Part shown: positions 26,300 to 36,352 of the stretch, piece by piece
How positions within the stretch are numbered: the stretch's first letter is position 1
Layout: the number at the start of each line of letters is the position of its first letter
Origin: Siphonodentalium dalli
Taxonomy: Eukaryota; Mollusca; Scaphopoda; Gadilida; Siphonodentaliidae
DNA: 64,000 nt
Direction of reading: 5' to 3'
Assembly: GCA_032622095.1 (NCBI GenBank)
Contig: CP136063.1
Coordinates: forward strand, 268,827,426 to 268,891,425
Notes under the pieces: generated by a model
Database searches by the model: none
The model's input: only the letters and a program-made list of their open reading frames with translations
What the model was told of the DNA's origin: nothing
Translations under genes and position numbers: made by a program

Positions 26300-26817
26300 G
26301 ACTAGACACTTTATCTCCAAACTTGGGTATGATGCCCGGAATAGGTGTTTATAGCCAGAATGTCCCTTTAAAGTGGTACTGTGTGTATATTTATGGACTC
26401 CCCGATTCCCCATTTCTCTGTACAATATAGCTCAAGATGATATATTTTTAAATGGGGCATCAACTGTGTTGAAATTAATGACAATTGGATAGAAATAATA
26501 ATAAAACACATATAAGGCCATTACAAATTCAAGTCTGGGTTCACAAGCAATTATGTCTAAATGTTTTGATAAGGGAGGGAGTGAGTCTTTTTATATTTAT
26601 TATTTATTTTAAATTTTTCAAAACATACTCAAAATCGAATATTAAATCTTTTTTCATGATTCCAGGTAATACAACTTGTATCTGTGTAATGACATTTATC
26701 CCCTCTGTAGAATTGTAAGCCTTCTTAGGCACCATTGGTCTTCTATGGCCATACCACGCCGTATCCCGGTGTTCTTGTTCGATATATGTTAACTAAACAG
26801 GAAACACTTATTTCGTA
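26300..26817. other. No recognised feature
   Basis: This is AT-rich sequence between the CATTAAA block and the 80 bp tandem array. No open frame with a recognisable domain and no obvious repeat were seen. Confidence 0.5.
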
Positions 26818-27233
26818 TTACCCCGCAAAAATTGTCGTCGCTATATAGAGAAGACAGATTTTACAAGGTCATAACAATCTCGTATGCCCCGTGTAAAACT
26901 TATATTACCCCGCAAAAATTGTCGTCGCTATATAGAGAAGATATATTTTACAAGGTCATAACAATCTCGTATGCCCCGTGTAAAACTTATATTACCCCGC
27001 AAAAATTGTCGTCGCTATATAGAGAAGACAGATTTTACAAGGTCATAACAATCTCGTATGCCCCGTGTAAAAGTTATATTACCCCGCAAAAATTGTCGTC
27101 GCTATATAGAGAAGACAGATTTTACACGGGTCATAACAATCTCGTATGCCCCGTGTAAAAGTGATATTACCCCGCAAAAATTGTCGTCGCTATATAGAGA
27201 AGTCATATTTTACAAGGTCATAACAATCTCGTA

Positions 27234-27547
27234 ATAACATTAACATTAACATTTTTATTGACATAATACACCCACGCGGGGCAGTTGTCATAATACAGAT
27301 AATTTAAACACAAGTCAAGACAATTTCATATAAATATATATAACATGTATTTGTAACTCAACACTATATACTCAATTATTTGCGGAAACTGCCGAACCAT
27401 GTTACAGATCATTGCATATGCTCGGGTGTTCAGCCTTCATGAGGAATATGAACTTTTCTATTTCATCAAAGTTTACGAAAATTGGCTGGTGAACTCCTAT
27501 TTCAGTGAAAAATCTCTTCCGCAAATTGTTATGTTTTTCACATCTTG
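27234..27547 (-). mobile_element. 5'-truncated LINE 3' end, copy 1
   Basis: Read on the minus strand, 27547-27412 encodes the last ~45 residues of a LINE-type protein. It starts CEKHNNLRKRFF, contains FVNFDEIEKFIFLMK, and ends at a TAA at 27412-27414. The C-followed-by-R-x-x-F pattern resembles the end of many LINE ORF2 proteins. After it come an AT-rich 3' UTR, AATAAA and a short (AATGTT)n tail. The insertion splits an array unit between TCTCGTA and TATGCCCC, with a possible GTA duplication. The family is not determined. Confidence 0.7.
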
Positions 27548-27724
27548 TATGCCCCGTGTATAACTTATATTACCCCGCAAAAATTGTCGTCGCTATATAG
27601 AGAAGACAGATTTTACACGGGTCATAACAATCTCGTATGCCCCGTGTAAAACTGATATTACCCCGCAAAAATTGTCGTCACTATATAGAGAAGACATATT
27701 TTACAAGGTCATAACAATCTCGTA

Positions 27725-28038
27725 ATAACATTAACATTAACATTTTTATTGACATAATACACCCACGCGGGGCAGTTGTCATAATACAGATAATTTAAAC
27801 ACAAGTCAAGACAATTTCATATAAATATATATAACATGTATTTGTAACTCAACACTATATTCTCAATTATTTGCGGAAACTGCCGCACCATGTTACAGAT
27901 CATTGCATATGCTCGGGTGTTCAGCCTTCATGAGGAATATGAACTTTTCTATTTCATCAAAGTTTACGAAAATTGGTTGGTGAACTCCTATTTCAGTGAA
28001 AAATCTCTTCCGCAAATGGTTATGTTTTTCACATCTTG
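27725..28038 (-). mobile_element. 5'-truncated LINE 3' end, copy 2
   Basis: This is nearly identical to 27234-27547 at an offset of 491 bp, including the same junctions with the tandem array. The second copy therefore arose by duplication of array plus insert, not by a second insertion. It encodes the same C-terminal residues with few substitutions. Confidence 0.75.
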
Positions 28039-29201
28039 TATGCCCCGTGTAAAACTTATATTACCCCGCAAAAATTGTCGTCGCTATATATAGAAGACAG
28101 ATTTTACACGGGTCATAACAATCTCGTATGACCCGTGTAAAACTGATATTACCCCGCAAAAATTGTCGTGTCGCTATATAGAGAAGACAGATTTTACAAG
28201 GTCATAACAATCTCGTATGCCCCATGTAAAATTGATATTACCCCGCAAAAATTGGCGTCGCTATATAAAGAAGACAGATTTTACACGGTTCATAACAATC
28301 TCGTATGCCCCGTGTAAAACTGATATTACCCCGCAAAAATTGTCGTCGCTATATATATATATATAGAGAAGACAGATTTTACACGGGTCATAACAATCTC
28401 GTATGCCCCGTGTAAAACTGATATTACCCCGCAAAAATTGTCGTCGCTATATAGAGAAGACAGATTTTACACGGGTCATAACAATCTCGTATGTCCCGTG
28501 TAAAAGTGATATTACCCCGCAAAAATTGTCGTCGCTATATAGAGAAGACAGATTTTACACGGGTCATAACAATCTCGTATGCCCCGTGTAAAATTTATAT
28601 TACCCCGCAAACATTGTCGTCGCTATATGGAGAAGACATATTTTACAAGGTCATAACAATCTCGTATGCCCGGTGTAAAACTGATATTATCCCGCAAAAC
28701 TTGTCGTCGCTATATATAGAGAAGACAGATTTTACACGGGTCATAACACTCTCGTATGCCCCGTGTAAAAGTTATATTACCCCGCAAAAAATTGTCGTCG
28801 CCATATAGAGAAGAGAGATTTTACAAGGTCATAACAATCTCGTATGCCCCTAGTATAATTTTTATGACCCGGCAAAAGTTTGAAGGTCTAATGTACATCT
28901 TTCAAAGCCACGTTGATTCCTGGTGTGATGTTATCTTGCTACTCTTGCTTCATTTATTTAGGTTGTCTGACTCATTTACCATTACTATTTTTGAAGTGTA
29001 TTGCTCTCTTTTATATCGTCTAACATATAGATTCCAAAAGTAAGCGAGGCCAGCAAGTATTTATAGACAAATTGTGGAAACAGCTATATAAATATATTCA
29101 TCGTATGAGCAGTCTAATCAAATAGAGTTACTGTTCGTGGCTCGTTTCCGCGCTTTATGTGTGTGGGAATATCTTGTTAATTTTGACCGGGGATAAATAC
29201 A

Positions 29202-29337
29202 TTACACGGCTTGTTGATGGGGGATACGGTGTGGTATGCCCCGGTCGACTCTCGTATCCCCCTCGGCTATCGCCTCGGGGGATACGAGCATCTACCGGGG
29301 CATACCACACCGTATCCCCCATCAACAAGCCGTGTAA
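29202..29337. repeat. Long palindrome, ~61 bp arms
   Basis: Left arm 29202-29262 begins TTACACGGCTTGTTGATGGG and right arm 29277-29337 is its complement with very few mismatches. The loop is ~14 bases. TATGCCCCGG and ACACGG echo the units of the tandem array ~350 bp to the left. An intact inverted repeat of this length with a short loop can form a strong cruciform or RNA hairpin. Overlapping open frames on both strands are produced by the symmetry. Confidence 0.93.
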
Positions 29338-29835
29338 CGTATAGTATAGCTCAATGCATGAGAATATTCTGACACCTATGTTGCCCAATTCCAAAAGCAT
29401 GGCTCTAAATGGATATTGAGGAAAGGCATAGCATGAGTTTTGTCTGGTTCTATTCATGATAGTGTGAGGGATATGGTTTATAAAGTCAGAAGCGCTCAAT
29501 GTCTCCCACCAAATAACAGAACTGTACAATGTAACCACACATACATGTATAGAGAAACACACACCACTCAAATTACAAAAAAACTTCTGACAATTATATT
29601 AGGAATTCTGAGAAATCTGTTTAAAATGTAGCAGTGCCTAAATTGCTCTACATGTATTTATTTACTGCAATGCCCATGACTATCCACTATCAGGAACAAT
29701 TCTCAGTGACACTGATGTAATTTGTCTAGTGTTCCACAAGAATCCTATATACCGGTTTATATCATTATACTTTTATACTGATGGCTGCTGATGTCGGTAC
29801 ATACCTTCTCAAAATAAGTGTCCCTCTCAAACGTT

Positions 29836-30022
29836 GGAACCGCGTTGAGAATTGACCATCAACGCGATTCTCGTGTTAACGGAACGCGGTCGTAACGTTA
29901 GCCCAATGCAGTTGTGATTTTCCTCAATGCGGTCGAGGTAACCGTCAATGCAACATAGCGCGGTCGGCATGACTGTAAACGCAACAAACGCGGTTGAGAT
30001 AACCGTCAACGAAACGGAACGT
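29836..30022. repeat. Left AACGCGGT iteron block
   Basis: Repeated motifs include GGAACCGCGTTGAG, CATCAACGCG, GAACGCGGTCGTAACG, CAATGCGGTCGAGGTAAC, AGCGCGGTCGG and AACGCGGTTGAG, about eight copies on both strands. The right-hand block at 31796-31965 shares GCGGTCGTAACGT. The GC-rich iterons stand out from the AT-rich surroundings. Confidence 0.82.
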
Positions 30023-30384
30023 TGCCAACATAATACAATGTTATTTTGGCATGGTGGGAGGTATGGATAAAATGATCGATTGGTGTTAAATGTTTTACAT
30101 TTTCATTAGAATTTTTCTGGAAAAAGCTAATAAATAAATGTAGATCGCATTGATCGTGCTGCACGAATTAATAGAGATGCAATTGAGATTTCTAACAACC
30201 AAAACGCTGTTGAGTTCACGTTGCAATATACATGTGCATGGGTTTTTGAATATTTAATATTCAGCGTCACATCCGAGTAAAGGTTGATTATCTGTACGCC
30301 AAGGATCCGATGTCATTTGAAATCGTTGTGAGGATATGAAAAACTCGATGACAGATCTACAGTGATGTAAATAATTTTAAAATA

Positions 30385-30851
30385 TTAAAGGTACTCAATC
30401 CGATCAGGCCCTCATAAATTACTATTTCTTTGGCTTCGGGGATAACAAATAATTGATTTGAGTCGAGGAACCTACTTATCAACGCTCAGAGTTATCAGAT
30501 ATTAATGTTTGAAGTTTTTTTATTTCTATTGTTTCTGGCCCAGAAACACGCCTTCAAAAAGATGTTCTCACTCAAAATTACGTTATTAATACACTTGATG
30601 TTAGAGTTATCCATCCCCGTCTGTTTGAATAAGAGCTCCTGTTGAAATTAATAGTACACGTCTCGAGAAAATTTTAAATTTAGGGGCAATTATTAGTACA
30701 CATCTCGAAAACATTACAAACTTCAAAAATCAATATTTAACAACTCTGAGCTTTGATGGATGTGTTCCTCGACTCGAATCAAATATTTTTAACCACTGAA
30801 GCCAAATAAATAGTAATTTATGGGTGCTTAATCGGATTGAGTACCTTTAAT
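30385..30851. mobile_element. MITE copy 2, ~467 bp with ~130 bp inverted ends
   Basis: The left end reads TTAAAGGTACTCAATCCGAT and the right end is its complement, ATCGGATTGAGTACCTTTAA. Homology continues inward through AAATTACTATTTCTTTGGC, TTGAGTCGAGGAACC and CAACGCTCAGAGTTATCAG. It is nested inside the 29.80 kb element, and a relative is nested in the 23.67 kb element. The TTAA at the ends makes a TA or TTAA target plausible. No gene is carried. Confidence 0.88.
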
Positions 30852-31795
30852 TATCCATGTGTTCTTCAACACCTGCAAAACACGCAGCGCTCTGACGTGG
30901 TAACCAATGATATGCCATTTTCACTGACAGGCCGCGGATCAAAAGCCTACCGCGAATGATTCACAGCGGTGTCAATGAACTCAAATAGGGACGTGTCTTC
31001 TGTGAATCCCAAAGCTTCCAAACGCAATGAATGTACGTACATATTAAACAAGCTAAAATATTTGGAAAGCGATTTTTCAACAAAATTTTGCAGAATACAC
31101 GCGACAACAGGTAAGCCAATGAGAGAGAGAATCTTCAAATTCAATTCAAAATATGACACAAACTACATACAACTCCAACGCAATAATAAAATCCTGTATA
31201 AAGAACTAAACACACCACCTCCCATTTTTTTTTAATTCTATTATCTGTCCCACATGTTCAAAAAACTATTTATCAGAAAATATTTATTAGTATTTGAGAA
31301 ATCGGCATATATAAGAACAGATGCGGGCTGGGCCAAAAAATCAGCCCGGGAAATGAATATAATACTAGACGAAGTTATTTAGTCAATTGTGGTTTATTTA
31401 CTGCTACTAAGCCTATTAAATGTATTCATCGTTCTGTTTGCAATGATCGACAAGTGCATATATCCCAACAGTTATGTAGCGGAAATTTATAGCAATATAT
31501 TCGTGCGTGGTGTTTTACTCCATACATTGGGAAACAAAACCGCACGACCGCTTTATGTGATACACGTGTTCATTGTACCTGTATATATTATAAAAAGCCT
31601 AACACCCGTCAAAAGCTGCAAATAAATTGCCCGATTTGGAACGATCGAATGCGTAGATATGTGATTTTCTGTTTTCAGAGAGTGGGAAAATGACACTAAA
31701 TTAGTCATATGTGATCGTAAATTATATTTAAAACAAAAAATGTAATGGTTAAAAAACTACTTACATGACTCTTCGTCTGTATATATTTCGGCGCG

Positions 31796-31965
31796 GTGAT
31801 TTTAATCTTTGCGTGTTGCGATGATCCTTGACGCAACGCATTTAACATAAACGCGCTCTGTGTTAAACTTCAACGCGGTCGTAACGTACCAACAATGCGT
31901 TATCAACGCAACGACCGCGTTGTGTTGAATGTACAACCGCGTTGTTAACTCCTGAGAACCGCTTT
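31796..31965. repeat. Right AACGCGGT iteron block
   Basis: Contains CAACGCGGTCGTAACGT, ATGCGTTATCAACGCAACG, ACCGCGTTGTGTTG and ACAACCGCGTTGTTAAC. The motifs lie largely inverted relative to the block at 29836-30022, as expected of subterminal repeats of one element. Confidence 0.8.
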
Positions 31966-31999
31966 AAAAGGGACACTTATTTTGAAAAGGTATGTGCAT

Positions 32000-32620
32000 G
32001 TGCTGTCAAAGTGACAGTTCTGATAGATTGGTTGAATTCAATTTCAATGATTGGGAGGAACGTACTTCAAAGATTGACAAGAAGAAGAAAGTATTTGTGA
32101 ATAACTTCATTTTTATTTTTCTATTAGATCACCTATTTTGGCACCAGGAAACACTTTTTGCCCATTGAAACTATTCGAGTCTCCGATTTTGCATTCGGTT
32201 TAATGTATTTCAAATCGTTTTGAATTTTCCGGATTTCCCCAAAATCATCAGATTTATTGCATTGCATTGTCGCAAATAGTTCACCAACCAACAGAATGAT
32301 GTTCCTTCGGTTAATCCTCCATATACACTCAACGGTATAACTGTGATCCCTGACGTAATGCACACATAAACAGACTCATTTTTTCCACTGTATTTGTCCA
32401 AAATTGAAAAAAATGGACAGACGATAAAATATCAGACCACGTGCTTTTTACCGGAAGTAAATATAACCGGTGTTCTTAAAAATGTGACCGGTGAACGAAA
32501 AATAAGTCCCTATCACTAGCGTATTGAGGGAGGCTTTTTTATTTATTTTGAGATTGCGATAAAAAGTTTTGATGGAGCCATGAAGCGGACTTTTAGTGAT
32601 GCGGGCGTTAATTATACCCC
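32000..32620. other. No recognised feature
   Basis: AT-rich sequence between the 29.80 kb element and the 32.63 kb repeat. Two short minus-strand frames are present, with no recognisable domain. Confidence 0.5.
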
Positions 32621-32629
32621 CTTTAAAAA

Positions 32630-33290
32630 GTGGGTTATGCTGTTTTGCACCTATCCGTCCGCACAAGCGTCTGTGTGCGCGACCGTACGTACGACCGTCC
32701 GATGTCTGTTCATGTCATAACTTGAACAGTAGTACTCCGATCTCAATGAAATTAGGTATGGATGTTCACTACAATGAGGACATTAAATAGAGGGTTCCAT
32801 CGTTTTGTTCCGATTTTCCATTCTAGAGTTATTCATCTTTGTTTATCTGGAAATGTTGGCTTTTGCATGGTATGACTGGTGTCAGTTCATGTTGTAACTT
32901 CAACAGTTTTGATGGGATCTCAATGAAATTTGGTATGGATGTTCACAACTATGAGGACATTAAATAGAGGGTTTCATCGTTTTGTTCAGATTTTCCATTC
33001 TAGAGTTATTCATTTTTGATTATCTGGAAATGTTGGATTGTTGGTCCGTCTGGTGCCTGTTCGTGTCATAAATTGAACAGTAGTGCTCGGATCTCAATTA
33101 AATTTGGTATGGATGTTCACCATTATGATGACATTTAATGGCACAATCAACTATTTGTCTTGTTTTGTTTTTTTGTTCTATAGTTATTCATCTTTGTTTA
33201 TATGAAAAGGCTGAATTTTGGGTCCATCTGTCTGAGAATAGCAGTCATATTTTATAGATATACCCACACTAGGCGGTATGTAACAAGGGA
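32630..33290. repeat. Degenerate ~175 bp tandem repeat related to the satellite
   Basis: About three and a half units share GATCTCAATGAAATT-GGTATGGATGTTCAC, GAGGACATTAAATAGAGGGT, CATTCTAGAGTTATTCAT and ATCTGGAAATGTTGG. The order 'CGGATCT, ATGAAATTTG, ATGGATGTT, ACAT, AGATGGG' in the big satellite is paralleled here, suggesting distant common origin. The left side carries GTCCGCACAAGCG and GACCGTCCG tracts, as at 20680-20700 inside the satellite edge. Confidence 0.75.
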
Positions 33291-34079
33291 GTATGCAACG
33301 GACGACAGTCCATCTCTTGTTTTTAATGGCCTACCTTTAAAAGATTATGCAATATATTAATTAAACAATAATATAATATAATACTACTTTTATTGTTAAT
33401 AAACAAATAAAAAATAGAAGGTCTCTTCTCACTTGGGCCCAGCGAAACTTCGAGTATTCTATATCGTAGTAAAGCTTCCGATTCTTATGGATTCAAAATT
33501 TTGAATAGTGGGGTCAAACTGACAACCAAACAAATTACCAATGGGCTCACTTCAGTAAAATACACAATCAGAAGAAGATACGTGAGGCCAAAATAAAAAA
33601 AAACATCCATGTTTCCGGTTTGTCTTGCTTCTCGATTACATACATGGCTTTTTCATTGATTTAACTCCTTGATTTACCTTCTTGTTTATATTTTCCCCAC
33701 CATGCAAGAGCCCTGCGTGGTATTACTTGTATAGTTGGTTAGGCGTGGACTAGCTTAATGAGAAAGAATAGGGCTACAGTAACCACTGCTTGAGATAAAA
33801 GTCTCTCTTAAGTGGAGCAGAGAAATACATAAATGATCATCATTGTCTGAGTTTGTGCCTCTGTCGCGTCATGATGTGAGCTTCTGCTTAATGTGACGTG
33901 AAACACCAATTAAGAAAACAAACCACCATTCGAGAAATTCAAATGGCTGATTCAGTGGAGCATAGACATAAATGATTGCCATTGCATGATTGTGTAGGTC
34001 ATGTTATGAGCTTCCACTTAAAGTGACGTTAACTACATGTAGCTGACTATATAAGTACTTTCCTTGGTTGAAAACTTGG
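33291..34079. other. No recognised feature
   Basis: AT-rich sequence. GTCACGTT/ACGTGACG-like segments around 33860-34030 look like a weak repeat (AATGTGACGTGAA and AAAGTGACGTTAA, with TGAGCTTC before each), but there is no gene. Confidence 0.4.
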
Positions 34080-34640
34080 ATATGGTCAATTCATGGTCAT
34101 CACCTATGCAGCCATTGAAATAATTTCCGAGTGATGGGCATTAGTTCGCAATAATAATTTAATGGGCATTAAATGTGGTCATTTGATGGCCACTACCTGT
34201 GCAGCCATTGAAATCATGGCCATTAATATTACAACAGTTGTGAGAGATGGGCTTTAATTTGCAATGATAATGTAATGGGCATTAAATGTGGTTAGTTGAT
34301 GGCCATTACCTATGAGGCCATCAAGATCATGGGCATTAATTTCATGACAATTGTACTTGGCATTAAAAGTATACCAAATCATTGCCATTAAATTCAGTCA
34401 ATACAAATTTTAATGGGGTTTAATGGGCATTATAAAAATAGAATGTGTGTTTAATGGCCACTTCAATGTTTATAATGGTGAACTGGCCATTCAAATTTAA
34501 ATTTAATGGTGTTTTAATGGGTTCAGCGGAGCCCCATTAAAATTGTTGTTACAAGAATTAATGGTATATACTAATGGTTTTGGCCAATTTAATTGTAATT
34601 TAATAGGATTTTCATGGCATTTTAATGGAATGCATGTACA
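34080..34640. repeat. Dispersed CATTAAA / GGGCATTAAA motif block, copy 2
   Basis: More than a dozen ATGGCCATT, TAATGGGCATTAAATG and TTTAATGGG motifs occur on both strands. Motif set and spacing resemble 25700-26200. The two blocks could be the subterminal regions of one large element of ~9 kb, or two members of one family. No clean terminal inverted repeat was found to decide. Confidence 0.7.
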
Positions 34641-34781
34641 GTAGTGCTATAACGGGGCATTTTATAAAATCGGAAAAAGTAACACGGGATAGGATTAATA
34701 TAATATAATAGTACGCCAATAGCTCTTCCTTAAGACTGCATTTCATATTTGGTGAAGGTCCGGGTCGAGTTTACGTGATTT

Positions 34782-35222
34782 TTGCGAGCCGATTCCGCTT
34801 TCCAAACATCGCCTCCGATCATACACTTTTCCATTCCAATGGTTAGACAATTCATGTTTGTCACGAAAATGGCTCAAACAAGTCGACTAAATCAGATTAT
34901 CTCGCTATCTGAGACGTTCAACTGCTGTGACCAGGTTTTGACTAATAAATGTATCACCTGTATGTGTTATTTTTATGTCATAAAGTTCCCAGTCAAAAAG
35001 TTCACGTTATTTGAACTGGTGGAATATGATCTCTACGGTCGTAACCAGAGTAGTGACTCATACATGTACGTTGTGGTTAGGTATACGTGGCGACAAATGG
35101 GTCTCATACAAAACTCATATCAATTTTCGACAGTTGAAAAGTTCATGTCTAATACAACGTTGGTAGGAAATTTTGGGCCAAATATGTTGAGTTTCACTGA
35201 TAAGATTTCAATTCAAACGTGA
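34782..35222 (+). other. Open frame, 146 codons, unrecognised
   Basis: This is the longest frame in 34.6-36.0 kb. The predicted residues have no signal peptide, membrane segment or motif I recognise. Composition is close to the surrounding non-coding DNA. A chance frame is the likelier reading; an exon of an unknown gene cannot be excluded. Confidence 0.15.
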
Positions 35223-36049
35223 GTAATCGCAAGACTCGTGGCAATGGGTGGTGGAGCAACCCTGTACCAATAGTTTTTTAAATCTCTAATCTGAGTTGCT
35301 GTGGCAATTAGCTTGACAGGGCGACATTGCACCGGGTTTTGTAAGCAATTTTGAGCCAGGTCATAAACTCTACTTTATCTTGTCAATTAGTGACGTCACA
35401 AAATATGGTGAGATATGCGACATGACGTTTTCACTTAAACGGGAAACTTATATGAAAACGCTAAAACGTTGACGCAGATATATCGGCAGATAGGGGCGTC
35501 GGTAAAATATCGCGTTTGCGATTTATGTTTGCTGACCAAACCGGCGACGAATTAAATACAGTTTTAGCCAAATGATGAAAACCATTGCGTGTCACCTTTA
35601 ACAGGAAACGTTGCTACGGTTTGGAAATAGCCTTCGTATCAAGCTGGATAGTAGTCAAGAATACAACTTTCCATTTTCTATGTCGGAAATTATACCTCCC
35701 AACTGTTATCAGTAAGTGCCATTCACTTCGTGTAATTTTCAGAATAATCATTTATTTTCGGCAGTCGTCATCTTTTTGGTATATAAATAAGATGGGTGTA
35801 TACGTTCGTTATGGGCACATAGAGGGTTCAGAATATCATTTTGTAATTGTAAAGTTAAAAAAAAACAATTGTCAGAATCAGAATTTAATTAATCTCAAAT
35901 CGTCGTACATGTTGACATAACAGAGATATATATAGATGTGGACATGCATACTCATATTCATATTGCACATGCGTGCGTATATACTCATTAAGGTTTATAC
36001 AAATTATGTTAAACTTATCAATAGCGCGGAAAGTCGAGTGCGGCTATGT

Positions 36050-36246
36050 GGGGGGGGGGGGGGGTAGATCAAAGGGTCGTCAGATTGAGGATAGTATGTG
36101 GGGAGGGGGGGCATCAGCGCTATATTGGATATATACATAGGGAAGTTGATTGCCGAGAATCATGTGTTTGGAGTGTCATATATAGAGTGGACAATTTCCT
36201 TAACATGTGAGCGGGTTTGTTTGTGTGTGCGGGGGGGGGGGAGGGG
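36050..36246. repeat. Cluster of three long G tracts
   Basis: G15 at 36050-36064, a GGGGAGGGGGGG tract near 36102 and G11 with GAGGGG at 36231-36246. Each lies in a TATGTGG- or TGTGCGG-like context, so they may be copies of one short unit. They are G-quadruplex candidates. They sit just beyond the 3' end of the LINE ORF2, where they appear as C tracts on the LINE sense strand. Confidence 0.8.
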
Positions 36247-36352
36247 TAGCATGTACCTACAAGTACGAGTAGCAATGGAAATAAATAAAGTTCCGAGTCA
36301 TATATACTCGACACTGTATAAACATATATATAGATTGGATTGGAGTTGCGCC

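Larger units (their letters stand above)
26818..28860. repeat. Tandem array of ~80 bp hairpin-bearing units
   Basis: About 17 units share ATTACCCCGCAAAAATTGTC, CGCTATATAGAGAAGACAG and TCGTATGCCCCGTGTAAAA. Most units contain TTTTACACGGGTCAT, about 11 bases, then ATGCCCCGTGTAAAA. The two arms pair at 14 of 15 positions, so each unit can form a hairpin. Some units have an ACAAGG variant that weakens the stem. The array is interrupted by two near-identical LINE fragments. A short TA expansion occurs near 28350. Open frames here simply read through the repeat. Confidence 0.93.
29799..31995. mobile_element. Non-autonomous inverted-repeat element with AACGCGGT iterons, ~2.2 kb
   Basis: Terminal inverted repeats of ~35 bp are visible. 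The left starts ACATACCTTCTCAAAATAAG and the right ends in its complement, CTTATTTTGAAAAGGTATGT. Inside both ends are iterons based on CAACGCGGTCG (29836-30022 and 31796-31965). No transposase-like frame is present in the ~1.7 kb interior, part of which is a nested MITE. The architecture matches the 23.67 kb element but the sequences differ. No target-site duplication was found. Confidence 0.82.

Noticed and set aside
29155-29571. 138-codon minus frame and its plus-strand counterpart
   Set aside because: Both are created by the palindrome at 29202-29337 and have no family resemblance.
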